Below are positions 1 to 8,988 of a stretch of DNA of 64,000 nt, piece after piece (the stretch's first letter is position 1; each line of letters begins with the position of its first letter). The stretch is from NCBI GenBank assembly GCA_964607765.1, contig CAZSNT010000023.1, positions 1-64,000 of the forward strand, given 5' to 3'. Under the pieces are notes generated by a model that saw only the letters and a program-made list of their open reading frames with translations, was not told where the DNA came from and did no database searches. The translations under genes and the position numbers were made by a program. Origin of the DNA: CAZSNT01 sp964607765. Its GTDB lineage: Bacteria > Verrucomicrobiota > Lentisphaeria > Oligosphaerales > JABHEG01.

Positions 1-40
1 CCGCCCCCGTCCCTCGCACCCGTCCCTCGTTACTCGCTGC
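1..40. repeat. Heptanucleotide repeat array, site 1 (cut by window start)
   Basis: CCCGTCC, CTCGCAC, CCGTCCC, TCGTTAC, TCGCTGC-like units overlap the end of the ABC permease gene. It may extend further left. Confidence 0.4.
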
Positions 41-3000
41 GCAAAGCCGGGAGCAGCTCTCCCCGCGCCGCTGCCGCGACGGCGAGCACGGCCCAGACCA
101 GGCCACTGAGCACGACGCACGCCAAAACGGCAGCGACCGATGTGTAGGGAATGCCCGCGCCAGGAGCAAGCAGCGCCGGCAGCACGGCCACGAGCGCGGC
201 AGCGCCGCCGCAGACGGTCCCCGCCAGCAACAGCAGGGCATGCTCCGCGAAGAGAAGGAACTGCAGGCGTACCCGCGTGAATCCCACAGCGCGGAGCAGG
301 GCCAGTTCCGCGCGCCGGTCCAGGACGTTGCGCAGAACGACGACCCCGATCCCGACACTGCCCAGAATCAACCCCAATCCGCCCAGCGCCAGGAAGATCG
401 TCAGATACGTGTTCTCGACCGTGGCAAACTCCGCCAGCCGGGAAGCAGTGCTGCTCACCTCCAACCCGACATCCTCAAATCGCTCCGCCAGCAGCTCTGC
501 CGTCTCCGGGCCGTCGCTCGCGGGCGCTTCGACCAGGAAGACTTGATGTCCGCCTACGGACGGATAGAGCCTGCGGAAAGCCGCGTCGCCGATGATGACG
601 CTGCCCTGGAACACCGAGTTGGTCAGCCCGGCGATGAAACGGAGCTCCACGTTCCGCCCCTTCTCGTCGACGACCGTGAGTGTCTTCCCAACCCGTTTCC
701 CAAGGCTCCACACGATGACGTTCTGATCCGCGATCGCGGGGATCGTTCCGTCACCCGGATCCGTGTTCAGCGCTGTCCAGGGGTTGCCTCCTCCCGTCGA
801 AGCGTGCGTCTTCATGAAAGTGAACGACTCGCGCCGGGCGAGCGTGGTGGGGTCAACCCCCAGGATGCGCGGATCACTGACGCGGTTCAGGTTCAGGCAA
901 CTGGCGTCGTCGCCGCGGCGCATGCGCAGTCCCAGGAACTGCAGTTTGTTCAGTGGCGCCTCGTCCAGGCCCCACTCCCTGCGTCCGTCTGGCGTGTTGA
1001 GATCCCGGACCACGGGTAGGGCTGCCTCGGCGTACAGCTCATACCCGCCCGTTCCCGAACTGTTCCGGTGCGCGTGCTGCAGGGGGTCGTGTCGGTTCGC
1101 CGCAACGGTGACCACCAGGAAGACGCCGCAGGCGAGCACGGCCACCGTCGCCAGGCTCCGCAGCCGTCGGCGCGCACAGTTTCGGCGCGCCAGGTCGCCG
1201 ACCGACGTCAGGCGCTGCTGCTGCTTCCCGCCGACGGCAAGCAGCAGTGCATGAGTCAGTGCGATGCCGCACAGCAGAAGCAGGGAACCGGCGCCGAAGA
1301 AGGCCCCCGCTGCGGCACGCCCCTTGCCCGGGGACACGGACGCCAGGATGATCACCGTTGCCAAGGCGCAACACAAGGCGAACAGCAGGCTGCGTTTCGG
1401 CGCGCGCCAGCCTGTATCCGGGCTCAAGCCGGCGCTTTGCGTCTGGAGCTCGGCGACAGCTCGCCCGGTCTGTCGGGCAAGCGTGAGCCGGATCGTGCCG
1501 AGAGCCATCACCACTCCGGCCAGCCAGCCGCCGGTCAGCGATGTCGCACGCCAGGACGCATAGAGCAGCGGCGTGCCTACCGCGCCGCGCCACACCGTGG
1601 CCAAGGCGGCAAGAACGGCGTGATTGTAGGCCGCGCCGAGAACCGTGCCCACCGTGGCACCGACGACTGCGATGAGCGCCGATTCGGCCAGGAAGAGGCG
1701 TCTGACCTGACGCGGCGTATACCCGACGGCGAGAAGCAGGCCGGTCTGCTGCGTGCGACTCTCGACGCCAAAGCTGAAGAGCAGCCCTGTCAGCAGTAGC
1801 GCCGCAGCGACGATGAAGAAACTCAGCCCGATGAAGAGCTGACCGAAGTCGACCGCTTCCGTGGCAGCTTGAAGCGCCTGCGCACGGACATCGTGGAACA
1901 GCAACCCGAACGCCTCGGGACGCAGCCGATCCCTGATCCGGCGGGCGAGTTCGGCCGCCTCCGGGGCCCGCGCACCGAATCGCACGGCAGTCAGGCTCCC
2001 GAACCGGTTCCGCCACATGCCCTGTGCCGCGCTCAGGGAGACGAATGCCTTCGGCGTGCCGCGGCGGTCCCGCCAGTATGCCTCGTCCTGCTTGCGGATG
2101 TCCTTGAGTCGGATCGGGATCCCGGGCTCCCAGTCGCCGCAGCTCTCCGCGTCGGCCAGGCCGGGAACACGCGGCATGAGCGTCGGGTCGGCAGCAGCGC
2201 CTTCCATGGGAACCACTGCGCGGACGCGGAACGTCCGGCTGCGCTCCTCCAGCTGACGCATGGGCCCGACCACGAAGTAGCGCAGCGCCACCTCCTGACC
2301 CGGCACGGCCTGCAGATCGCTGGCCAGCCAGTCGTTGAGAATGATCTCGTCGTCCGGCATGTCTGTGGGCACAAGCGGCTCGCCCGGCGCCGACACGAAC
2401 GAATAGGGGGTCACACCGGTCTCTCCCTCGATCGCATTCACGAAGTAGGTCAGAATCGGGGTGGCATCGACGCCGCAACCCATCGCTGTGTTGCTCACCT
2501 GGTCATCGAGGAAGACCCGGTCGGAACGCAGTTCGGCTCCCCGGCCGGCCTCGAGATCCTGCACGGCCAATCCGACATCGGACAGTCGCCACGCGGCGGC
2601 CGCGGCGCGGGTGAGCTCAGGCGTCTCAACCGGCGAGTCCGGTGTTCCGGCTGCCAGCAGCACGTTGGCTTTGCCTGCCGCCTCGACCTGCGGGCCGAGC
2701 CACTCCAGCGGCAGGAAGACCGAGTGTGGGGATACGTGGTCAGTCTGCAGACTGAACCTGCCGAACGCCTCGTCGGACAGGATTCTGGTGACCGTCAGGC
2801 GCCTGGCCACTGACGCAGCGCCGGCTGCCGCCAATGGTGTCTCGGCCGGCATGATGCTCGGCTTCTCTATACGCAGCAGAAACTCGTCGCCACGGCTCAA
2901 CCCAAGCTGGCTGGCCAGTTTCGCGTTCACCGCAACATCGGACGGATCCGAGGAGGATGTCTGCACGACGGCAGCCGCATCCGCGGCGTCCGGGCTTGGC

Positions 3001-3389
3001 GCGAGACCCCAGAAGCGCTGATCAACACCGGCGACCTGCACGTTGCTGACCCGGGTGTTGCCGCCATCTGTCACCGCGATGCCGCGCAGAAGCAGCACGG
3101 GCGCGATGCGGGCCTTCCCGCCACTCTCATCCTGGATGCGTCCGGCAAGCTCCACAGCGAAGAGACGCTCCGGCGCGACCAGCGCGGCTTCGGTCCGCCC
3201 GAGCCGGACGAGGGCTATTCTCCTCAGGCTGTAACGCACCGAGTCGCCCACGAGCAGGGCACCAACCACGACCGCCGTACTCACCGCGACGCCGCACAGA
3301 ACGCCAAGATTGGTGCGCCAGTAGTGGGTCAGACCCCGGATGACTAATGTGGATCGTCGCACAGATAGGCCCTCAGTTGCTCCATTCAT
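30..3389 (-). CDS. FtsX-family ABC transporter permease, large
   Basis: 1119-residue integral membrane protein of the FtsX/MacB permease type. An N-terminal membrane segment (about residues 20-45, ending in GALLVGDSVRYSL) is followed by a large extracytoplasmic region and then by FtsX-like blocks: a segment around residue 520 (LFIGLSFFIVAAALLLTGLL followed by the typical LLLAVGYTPRQVRRLFLAES), a middle hydrophobic part, and a C-terminal block with LALLRAVGFTRVRLQFLLFAEH. Two such FtsX units in one chain fit a lipoprotein-export or lipid-extraction permease (LolCE/MacB/YbjT type, family knowledge). The start was set at the ATG at 3389; the frame is open further upstream without support. The matching ATPase is probably the minus-strand gene at 5229-5927, now separated by about 1.8 kb of unrelated genes. 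Substrate unknown. Confidence 0.85.
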   Translation of the reverse strand: MNGATEGLSVRRSTLVIRGLTHYWRTNLGVLCGVAVSTAVVVGALLVGDSVRYSLRRIALVRLGRTEAALVAPERLFAVELAGRIQDESGGKARIAPVLLLRGIAVTDGGNTRVSNVQVAGVDQRFWGLAPSPDAADAAAVVQTSSSDPSDVAVNAKLASQLGLSRGDEFLLRIEKPSIMPAETPLAAAGAASVARRLTVTRILSDEAFGRFSLQTDHVSPHSVFLPLEWLGPQVEAAGKANVLLAAGTPDSPVETPELTRAAAAAWRLSDVGLAVQDLEAGRGAELRSDRVFLDDQVSNTAMGCGVDATPILTYFVNAIEGETGVTPYSFVSAPGEPLVPTDMPDDEIILNDWLASDLQAVPGQEVALRYFVVGPMRQLEERSRTFRVRAVVPMEGAAADPTLMPRVPGLADAESCGDWEPGIPIRLKDIRKQDEAYWRDRRGTPKAFVSLSAAQGMWRNRFGSLTAVRFGARAPEAAELARRIRDRLRPEAFGLLFHDVRAQALQAATEAVDFGQLFIGLSFFIVAAALLLTGLLFSFGVESRTQQTGLLLAVGYTPRQVRRLFLAESALIAVVGATVGTVLGAAYNHAVLAALATVWRGAVGTPLLYASWRATSLTGGWLAGVVMALGTIRLTLARQTGRAVAELQTQSAGLSPDTGWRAPKRSLLFALCCALATVIILASVSPGKGRAAAGAFFGAGSLLLLCGIALTHALLLAVGGKQQQRLTSVGDLARRNCARRRLRSLATVAVLACGVFLVVTVAANRHDPLQHAHRNSSGTGGYELYAEAALPVVRDLNTPDGRREWGLDEAPLNKLQFLGLRMRRGDDASCLNLNRVSDPRILGVDPTTLARRESFTFMKTHASTGGGNPWTALNTDPGDGTIPAIADQNVIVWSLGKRVGKTLTVVDEKGRNVELRFIAGLTNSVFQGSVIIGDAAFRRLYPSVGGHQVFLVEAPASDGPETAELLAERFEDVGLEVSSTASRLAEFATVENTYLTIFLALGGLGLILGSVGIGVVVLRNVLDRRAELALLRAVGFTRVRLQFLLFAEHALLLLAGTVCGGAAALVAVLPALLAPGAGIPYTSVAAVLACVVLSGLVWAVLAVAAAARGELLPALRSE

Positions 3390-3487
3390 ACAATGATCGC
3401 CGCGCGCGGCGTTTGCAACGCCCGCACTCGACACCGGCGCTTGGCTGATGCTATTGTATGTTGGCTGGCACTGAAGGAGACACAGCC

Positions 3488-4000
3488 ATGAACGAACGAC
3501 TTGACACGGGCCGGACAGATTACGAGCGCGAGACGCGGATCAGAGGCGATGTCCCAAAAGCCCTGGAGCTGTCGCTGAACACGTTCGTGCAGCTCGGTTT
3601 CGCCATTGAGGAGAATGGCCCGGCTGCTCAACTCCTGCGCGGCCCCGGCATGACGAACTCGCGCCAAGGCCTGTTGCGGGGCGTGTCGCTGATCAGTCTG
3701 CGCGTGTCGGGCGACACACTCAGAGTCCGGGCCAACTTCGGCGCTGTGCGGCGGCTGTGGCGCTTCGTGGCCCTGTTCCTCGGCGGGCTGGCCGTGTTTT
3801 TTCTCGTGCTGTTCAGCTGTCTGTTCGGCGGTCGAGAGAACATGAGGCTCGCTACCATTCTGCTCATCTCGTTTGCGCCGTTCTGCCCGTGGCCCATCCT
3901 CGTACCCGTGCTCATGAGCGTGCAGAAGCGCAGTACGGCCAAAGCCCTCGACACGCTGATCGACAACATGGTGAAGGTGGCGGGGTCGCTAGCCCCGTAG
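3488..4000 (+). CDS. Hypothetical protein with two membrane segments
   Basis: 170 residues, not recognised. The ATG at 3488 is preceded at good distance by AAGGAGA (about 3474), which decides the start over an in-frame upstream ATG. The N-terminal half is soluble with a DUF-like beta-rich pattern (ALELSLNTFVQLGF, VSLISLRVSGDTLRVRANFG). Two hydrophobic helices follow (RFVALFLGGLAVFFLVLFS and LATILLISFAPFCPWPILVPV). It faces the minus-strand gene at 4017-4592 and shares a short palindrome with it. It lies between two minus-strand ABC transporter genes on the opposite strand, which suggests it belongs to an inserted block. Confidence 0.6.
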   Translation: MNERLDTGRTDYERETRIRGDVPKALELSLNTFVQLGFAIEENGPAAQLLRGPGMTNSRQGLLRGVSLISLRVSGDTLRVRANFGAVRRLWRFVALFLGGLAVFFLVLFSCLFGGRENMRLATILLISFAPFCPWPILVPVLMSVQKRSTAKALDTLIDNMVKVAGSLAP

Positions 4001-4020
4001 CCTGGGGCTCTGCAGGCTAC
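3997..4020. terminator. Palindrome between convergent genes
   Basis: GTAGCCTG at 3997-4004 is a perfect inverted copy of CAGGCTAC at 4013-4020, with an 8-base loop. It covers the last codon of the plus-strand gene ending at 4000 and the stop region of the minus-strand gene ending at 4017. No U-tract is visible on either strand, so it may be an extragenic palindrome rather than an intrinsic terminator. Confidence 0.4.
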
Positions 4021-4592
4021 CGGACAAGTGCCAGCGGGATCTTCGCTTTGGCACTCCTGGAACGACCGGACTTGGGTGCGGCGAGCAGGACAGCGCGTGG
4101 ACTGCCCCGTTGGATGACCGAAAGCGAAACGTGTGGCGTCTTGCCCCTCAGCCCGCGGCAAATCCAGCGAAGCCGTCTGCTGCTGTCGAGTTTCCCTTTG
4201 CTGTGCAGAAGGCCGAGCTGGATGCTCTCCGATTCGATCAGGTCGTAGCGTTCTGGTTTGGCGAGGTATGAGCGCCACGCTTTCCGCATGCGGAAAGCCT
4301 CAATCAGGCAACAGAAAGGCCACGCGATTGCCGCGAGCAGCACGAGCGAAACAAACACGAGAATTGCTGCGTCAACCACGCGCCCAGTCTTCACGTTATC
4401 CCAAGCGCAGCTCAGGAGAAACAGGGAGAAGCTTCCGGTCATTAGCACAGCGAGGGCGTTGATCATGTCACGACACGACTCCTCAGCCCAGCCCGCCAAC
4501 GTGCTGTTCAGACTGCGCACCAACTCGGGCCCGCTCTTCTCCCCTGCGAGGACGAAATCCTGATTCCTGACAACTCTTGCTCCACCGTGCAT
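4017..4592 (-). CDS. Hypothetical membrane protein
   Basis: 191 residues, family not recognised. Two hydrophobic helices are visible: around residues 43-62 (MINALAVLMTGSFSLFLLSC) and 73-97 (VVDAAILVFVSLVLLAAIAW). A basic C-terminal half follows, ending in a stretch rich in Arg, Lys and Ser. The start at 4592 has no clear ribosome binding site and an internal start is possible. It lies four bases downstream of a broken HEPN gene on the same strand, inside the block that separates the ABC permease and ATPase genes. Confidence 0.5.
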   Translation of the reverse strand: MHGGARVVRNQDFVLAGEKSGPELVRSLNSTLAGWAEESCRDMINALAVLMTGSFSLFLLSCAWDNVKTGRVVDAAILVFVSLVLLAAIAWPFCCLIEAFRMRKAWRSYLAKPERYDLIESESIQLGLLHSKGKLDSSRRLRWICRGLRGKTPHVSLSVIQRGSPRAVLLAAPKSGRSRSAKAKIPLALVR

Positions 4593-4596
4593 CGTG

Positions 4597-4836
4597 TCAG
4601 AATTCCTTCGTCCATTGGACGCCTCGCTGTGGGGAGGGCCTCGCGCCTGTTGTCGCCGAAATGGCCAGTTGAGCTAGACGCTGAGGGACAGGGACTCCCG
4701 TAGCCTCCGACGCAACGCACGACACACACGCATTGCTTCGCGAGCGGTTCGGTTCCTTCCTCGCCCGCCACTCCCGATTGGCCGTTCTGAAGTCCCCCTC
4801 AGCCTTGGCAATCCACTCACGAGTCAGCAGCTTCAT
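4597..4836 (-). pseudogene. HEPN-domain protein remnant (MNT partner)
   Basis: The ATG at 4836 begins MKLLTREWIAKAEGDF, the usual opening of small HEPN proteins (W-x-x-K-A-E-x-D). After about residue 25 the expected helix carrying the A-x-x-C-A-E-K-x-L-K pattern is missing. The text resumes near VPVPQRLAQLA, which resembles the later P-x-T-H-D-L-x-x-L segment but without its His. The C-terminal helices are absent and only 79 residues remain instead of about 125-135. I read it as an internally deleted, inactive HEPN gene. It overlaps the MNT gene by 20 bases, the usual order of these two-gene modules. Confidence 0.6.
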
Positions 4837-5137
4837 AGAGAGTCTGTCCCTGTTCGACTGCTGTGCTAAGGAAAGAGTCATGCGCCGCGAGCCGGCGCTG
4901 CAGTTCCGCTGGCGTCTTGACGATCAAGTCCACGGAGAACCGCGGGCGCAATTCTCGAATCATCTGCGCGGCTTTCATCAGGCCACTGCCTCTGTACGGC
5001 AGGACAACGAGTAAGTCCACGTCAGAGTCGGCACGCGCCGTGCCTGTTGCATAGGAGCCAAACAGCACAATGCGCCGGGGACGAAACGTCTCGGCAAGCC
5101 GTTGACTGAATTCCCTGATCTGTCTAGGCGCAACCAT
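4817..5137 (-). CDS. MNT-type nucleotidyltransferase (antitoxin-like)
   Basis: 106-residue minimal nucleotidyltransferase. The catalytic signature G-S-Y-A-T-G-x(4)-D-S-D-V-D-L-L-V lies near residues 27-44, and a third carboxylate is likely in FSVDLIV near residue 71. Such MNT proteins pair with HEPN RNases as MntA/HepT-type toxin-antitoxin modules in which MNT adenylylates the HEPN partner (family knowledge). The domain looks complete, but its partner immediately downstream is damaged, so the module is probably inactive. No clear ribosome binding site precedes the ATG at 5137. Confidence 0.8.
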   Translation of the reverse strand: MVAPRQIREFSQRLAETFRPRRIVLFGSYATGTARADSDVDLLVVLPYRGSGLMKAAQMIRELRPRFSVDLIVKTPAELQRRLAAHDSFLSTAVEQGQTLYEAADS

Positions 5138-5228
5138 ATCAACTTGTGCGAACAGACTTCCCTTCGCTCATGGCATGCAAGATAGCTGCAGATGGCCACC
5201 GATGCAAGAATGGCGAAAGACCGGGACG

Positions 5229-5927
5229 CTACCGCTCAACCAGGTGCCCGTCCTCGAGCACGAAGACCCGGTCCATGAGTTGCGCCAAGGCCATGCTGTG
5301 CGTGACGAGGATCAGCGCCACGTCTTCCTCGCGGTTCAGTTCGACCAGGAGCCGTGCGAGGTTGTCGGCCGATTTGCGGTCCAGTGACCCGGTCGGCTCA
5401 TCGCCCAGCAGCAGGCGCGGGCGATTGACGAGTGCGCGGACCACGGCCGTGCGGAGCCGTTCGCCCCCCGACAGTTGCGCCGGCCGATGCGACAGGCGTG
5501 CGCCCAGCTCGACGCGTTCCAGCAGGCGCCGGGCACGCTCCTCGATTGCCGCTTGTCCCTCGACCGGCGGCCCGGCCAGGGTCGGCACAAGCACGTTCTC
5601 CAGAACGGTGCACTGCGGCAGAAGATGATGCAGCTGGAAGATGAAACCGATGTCTGTATTGCGCACGGCCGCGAGGTCCTCATCTGAGAGCGTACTGAGT
5701 TCCTTGCCTGCGAGTTCGACCGTACCCGACGTGGGACGGTCCAATGCCCCGATGATGTTCAGCAGCGTGCTCTTGCCTGATCCGGACGGGCCGACCACGG
5801 CCAACGAGTCTCCCGCCGCCACGGACAGTGAAATGTCGACCAGCACGTTGACCGAGTCGTCCGCGCCCGGTCCGTCGTAGCTCTTGCTGACTTGTCTCAC
5901 TTCAAGGAGTGACTGGGGCGCTGTCAT
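5229..5927 (-). CDS. ABC transporter ATP-binding protein, LolD/MacB type
   Basis: 232 residues, the normal length for a LolD-like ATPase. Walker A is GPSGSGKST (about residues 48-56), the Q-loop is in GFIFQLHHLLPQ, the signature is LSGGERLR instead of the commoner LSGGQQQR, Walker B is LLLGDEPTGSLD, and the switch His is in ILVTHSMALA. Its most likely partner is the FtsX-type permease at 30-3389 on the same strand, with which it would export or extract a lipoprotein, lipid or peptide (inference). The lineage-typical adjacency of these two genes is broken by the block at 3488-5137. Confidence 0.88.
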   Translation of the reverse strand: MTAPQSLLEVRQVSKSYDGPGADDSVNVLVDISLSVAAGDSLAVVGPSGSGKSTLLNIIGALDRPTSGTVELAGKELSTLSDEDLAAVRNTDIGFIFQLHHLLPQCTVLENVLVPTLAGPPVEGQAAIEERARRLLERVELGARLSHRPAQLSGGERLRTAVVRALVNRPRLLLGDEPTGSLDRKSADNLARLLVELNREEDVALILVTHSMALAQLMDRVFVLEDGHLVER

Positions 5928-5943
5928 GGTGGGCCTCGTGTGG

Positions 5944-5964
5944 GTTCAGTGTTCGGTGTTCAGT
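5944..5964. repeat. Heptanucleotide repeat array, site 2
   Basis: Three consecutive 7-base units GTTCAGT, GTTCGGT, GTTCAGT lie directly upstream of the ABC ATPase start. Degenerate units continue to about 5990 (GTGCTCA, GGTTCTG). The same GTTCGGT/GTTCAG family recurs at 19608 and 52658. Confidence 0.6.
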
Positions 5965-6037
5965 TGTGCCTCTGAGCGGTGCTCAGGTTCTGCATGAGTA
6001 TCTGAGAACAGAAGCCCTTCAAGCTCACAGGAGCAGG

Positions 6038-6086
6038 CTCGACAGCAATCGGGTGCAATCGACAGCAGCCGACTGCAATCGACGAC
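6038..6086 (+). repeat. Dispersed 48-bp repeat, copy 1
   Basis: Begins CTCGACAGCAATCGGG and ends CAATCGACG. An inverted copy lies at 19689-19736, with about five substitutions and one single-base gap by eye. Both copies sit beside heptanucleotide arrays in intergenic DNA. Confidence 0.6.
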
Positions 6087-6087
6087 G

Positions 6088-7386
6088 TCATGTCTGCGAG
6101 GCCGCCAACTCGTCGTATACCGATAGCATGCGGCGGGCCATTCGGTCAAGGCTGAAGTGCTCGCGCACGCCTTGGCGGCCTCTCATTCCGAGTGCGCGTG
6201 CTGCGCAGGAATCCGCGAGGACACCGCGCAACGCCTGCGCGAGCGCTTCAGGCGTGTTCGCCTCGTACGTGACGCCACCTTCGGTCAGTGCGATGACCTC
6301 GGGGAAAGCGCCGACTTCCGGTTGGACCACGGGCACACCGGCAGCCATTGCCTCGATCTGGAACGTGCCGAATGCCTCGCCGTGCGGGACGGGGACGCAC
6401 ATGACCGTCAGGCTGCGCAGGAACTCGAGGCGCTCCGTCTTGCCGAACTCGGGGAGGAATTCCACGTCGTCCGCGAATCCCAGGCCGGACAGGCGCTTCC
6501 GCATCCGCTTCAGGAACGGCCTGTCATCGCCCGTCATGCCGCCCGTGGCGCGGAGTTTGATATTCCGGAATGCCGGGTCCTGCTTCAGGACTATGAACGC
6601 ATCGATCAGCGTGTCCAGGCCGAGGGACGGTGACAGCTTGGACAGGAAACCGATGACTGGGGGGTTGACCGGTTCCGCCGCTGGCTCGTAAATGTCCGGA
6701 TCGATGCCCACGTGCACAACCCGCATGCGCTCGGGTGGGACCTGTAGCCGCGGCGTCATTTTGTCCGCATAGTACTGGCTCACAGCCACGAACGCGTCCA
6801 CGTCAGCTGCGCGTTCAGCCATGACACTCCAGGCTCTGTCGGCTGCCTGCGGCTCCATGGCGTCGATCCACGTGTCTTCGTCCTGGAGGCAGCAGACCAC
6901 GGGCACGTCGAGCCGCTGCTTGATACTCCGAGCGAGACCGAGGAGCAGCGCGTTCGACAACTGCACGACGTCAGGCTTGCCTTCCGCCGCGAGCCAGGAT
7001 ACCAATTGCTCGAGCTCGGCTGCCTGCGCACCATCCTCACCTTTGAGCGTGGAGATGGTCATTTCTTCCAGACCCCGTGCCCGGGTCGAACCCGCTTTGG
7101 ACGCCGCCCAACGCAGCAGCGCCCTTGAGTTCAGGAGGCCCTGGAGCCACTGCGGCAGACGGCGCAGCCAGGGCACAAGCTGACCCAGGTAGACACTGAT
7201 TGCGCCGTAGAACACCGGTGTGTCGGGATCCACGATGTCCTCGTCGAGGAACAGCGGCAAATACATGGGCACCATCACCACGTCGTGCCCCATGTCCCGC
7301 AGCCTTTTCACCAGGATACTGTCGCGCAGGCAGTTCTGGCAGTAGAACGTGCCACCGGAACCCGGTACTATCTGAACGACTTTCAT
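6088..7386 (-). CDS. Glycosyltransferase family 4-like
   Basis: 432 residues with the GT-B fold layout of family 4 enzymes. The N-terminus MKVVQIVPGSGGTFYCQNCL is the donor/acceptor loop seen in a PVC and deltaproteobacterial subgroup. The nucleotide-sugar half holds VIGFLSKLSPSLGLDTLIDA, and the catalytic E-x(7)-E-like motif is in PHGEAFGTFQIEAMAAGVP. The start at 7386 lies inside the stop of the upstream propeller gene (ATGA overlap, 7383-7386), indicating translational coupling. It probably transfers a sugar to an envelope or secreted glycoconjugate; donor and acceptor are unknown. Confidence 0.85.
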   Translation of the reverse strand: MKVVQIVPGSGGTFYCQNCLRDSILVKRLRDMGHDVVMVPMYLPLFLDEDIVDPDTPVFYGAISVYLGQLVPWLRRLPQWLQGLLNSRALLRWAASKAGSTRARGLEEMTISTLKGEDGAQAAELEQLVSWLAAEGKPDVVQLSNALLLGLARSIKQRLDVPVVCCLQDEDTWIDAMEPQAADRAWSVMAERAADVDAFVAVSQYYADKMTPRLQVPPERMRVVHVGIDPDIYEPAAEPVNPPVIGFLSKLSPSLGLDTLIDAFIVLKQDPAFRNIKLRATGGMTGDDRPFLKRMRKRLSGLGFADDVEFLPEFGKTERLEFLRSLTVMCVPVPHGEAFGTFQIEAMAAGVPVVQPEVGAFPEVIALTEGGVTYEANTPEALAQALRGVLADSCAARALGMRGRQGVREHFSLDRMARRMLSVYDELAASQT

Positions 7387-8531
7387 TCGCCCGCCCCGAA
7401 CGCGTAAACACGCCCGTCTTCCGCGCCCACCACGATCATGCCCGACGCCACCGCGGGCGAGGCGGTAATCGGGGCGCCAATCTCGTAGCTCCACTCACGT
7501 CGCCCGTCATCGAGCCGCAGAACGTAAAGCCGCCCGTCCGATGAACCGACCACGACCTTGCCCGCGCACACGGCCGGGGAACTGTCCACGTCGCCGCGGG
7601 TTGTGAAGGTCCACCGCCGCTTGCCGGTACCGGCATCGACGCAGTGCACTTTGCCGTCGCGCGACCCGACGACCACCGACTGCGGCGTCACTGCAGGTGA
7701 CGAGAAGAAGGGCGCCCCGTTCTCGCTGTCACCGTACTGCCACACGATCTTCCCCGTCTTCAGGTCGACGCACAGCAGAAGGCTGTCGTAGTGCCCGAAA
7801 AAGGCCCTGCCGTCACGCAACGCTACAGAGCCGGCAATGTAGCTGCCGGCATCAACCGAAACACGTTCCTTGCCCGTCGCAACGTGCACTACGTGCAGCA
7901 GCGAGTCGCAGCCACCGAACACAACCTGTCCATCCGAGACCGCCGGCGCGCCGTTGATGTAACTGTCCGTGGCGAAAGACCACAGTTTCTGGCCGGTGCC
8001 GGCGTCCACGCAGTGCATGGTGTTGTCGTAGCCGCCGAACAGTATCGCCGGCGCCGCCCTGTCCTGCAGGAACGCCACGTTGGCCGAGCCCGCTATCTTA
8101 CCGTCTGTCTTGACCTGCCACCGCTGCTTGCCCGTGCCCGCGTCCACCGCGTGAAACACGCCGTCCATGGCACCGACAAACACCGCGTCTCCAACCAGCA
8201 GTGGGGGGGCTTCGATCGCATCGCCGGCTTTGAATTCCCACGCCTTCTCGCCCGTCCGGAGATCCAGAGCGCGGAGCTTGCCGTCATCCGCCCCGACCAG
8301 AACACGGCCTGCCCCGATCACGGGCGATGACTTGATTGCCGCCTCCGCCTTGAAGGTCCATTTCAGCTTGAAGGTAGCCGGCAGTCTGCCGCCCTGGGTC
8401 CCCGTGAATGCCGGGTCTGCCCGGAACACAGGCCAGGCGTCGTCCGGGCTCGCGGCGAACGACACTGCGGCGCAGAGCCCAACGCCGGCGAGTACTCTCC
8501 AGAAGTTGCGTCTCCGATCAGATCCGGCCAT
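7383..8531 (-). CDS. Secreted PQQ-type beta-propeller protein
   Basis: 382 residues. The ATG at 8531 gives a twin-basic signal peptide (MAGSDRRRNFWRVLAGVGL, then AAVSFA). The rest is a run of about seven PQQ/BamB-like blades: repeated G-x-V-x-V-G-x-x-D-G-x-x-x-A-L-D-x-x-T-G-x-x-x-W units, for example RVLVGADDGKLRALDLRTGE. Aromatic W residues close each blade. No enzyme active-site residues of quinoprotein dehydrogenases are evident, so it is more likely a periplasmic or surface scaffold. It is coupled by a 4-base overlap to the glycosyltransferase downstream. Confidence 0.85.
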   Translation of the reverse strand: MAGSDRRRNFWRVLAGVGLCAAVSFAASPDDAWPVFRADPAFTGTQGGRLPATFKLKWTFKAEAAIKSSPVIGAGRVLVGADDGKLRALDLRTGEKAWEFKAGDAIEAPPLLVGDAVFVGAMDGVFHAVDAGTGKQRWQVKTDGKIAGSANVAFLQDRAAPAILFGGYDNTMHCVDAGTGQKLWSFATDSYINGAPAVSDGQVVFGGCDSLLHVVHVATGKERVSVDAGSYIAGSVALRDGRAFFGHYDSLLLCVDLKTGKIVWQYGDSENGAPFFSSPAVTPQSVVVGSRDGKVHCVDAGTGKRRWTFTTRGDVDSSPAVCAGKVVVGSSDGRLYVLRLDDGRREWSYEIGAPITASPAVASGMIVVGAEDGRVYAFGAGE

Positions 8532-8616
8532 CCCAAACTCCAACCTGTTTCGGTGTCATCCAAGCGTGCTGCGTCCGGCACGCTCAGGGCAGAACCGTAA
8601 CGCCGATGCAACATCG

Positions 8617-8644
8617 AATATACACATGGCGTTCTGACCGCCAA
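8617..8644 (-). promoter_or_regulatory. Candidate sigma70 promoter for the propeller-glycosyltransferase pair
   Basis: On the minus strand TTGGCG (8644-8639) is followed after 16 bases by TATATT (8622-8617). It lies about 85 bases upstream of the start at 8531. Confidence 0.45.
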
Positions 8645-8867
8645 GCCGGGCCGGGAGTTCCAGCACGGGGCTGCGGCGGCGCGTAATCTGCTCCCAGCCA
8701 GGGCAGAATGATGTGGCAAGTATGCCAAGAAACAGGAAGATACCAGCCTCAAATGTATGGAGAGTAGGTGTGATCCCAATCGGGGTGGGGGCTGTTCGGG
8801 GGCGTTTGGCGTGTCTGAGTTGGCAGCCTATTGTGCGTGTTGGCGTGTTCGGCGTTAAGGTTAGGCG

Positions 8868-8988
8868 TGAAACGCCCCCTACGGCCTGTTGTGGCCGTTG
8901 GCGTGGCCAGCGTCTAGAACGACCCCCACGGCCTGTTGGCGTGGCCGGCGTTTGAAACGACCCCCACGGCCTTGCGCCGTGGGTGAGA
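8868..8988 (+). repeat. Degenerate tandem repeat ending in a hairpin
   Basis: About three imperfect units built on AACGACCCCCACGGCC followed by TGTTGGCGTGGCCGGCGTTT. The last unit turns into the palindrome CCCACGGC-cttgc-GCCGTGGG (8963-8983). The gap 8532-9096 otherwise holds the minus-strand promoter at 8617-8644 and a second hairpin at 9030-9069; I see no gene in it. Confidence 0.6.

Noticed and set aside
8868..8988. CRISPR array in the repeat-rich gap
   Set aside because: Units are degenerate, adjacent without unique spacers, and no cas gene is near.
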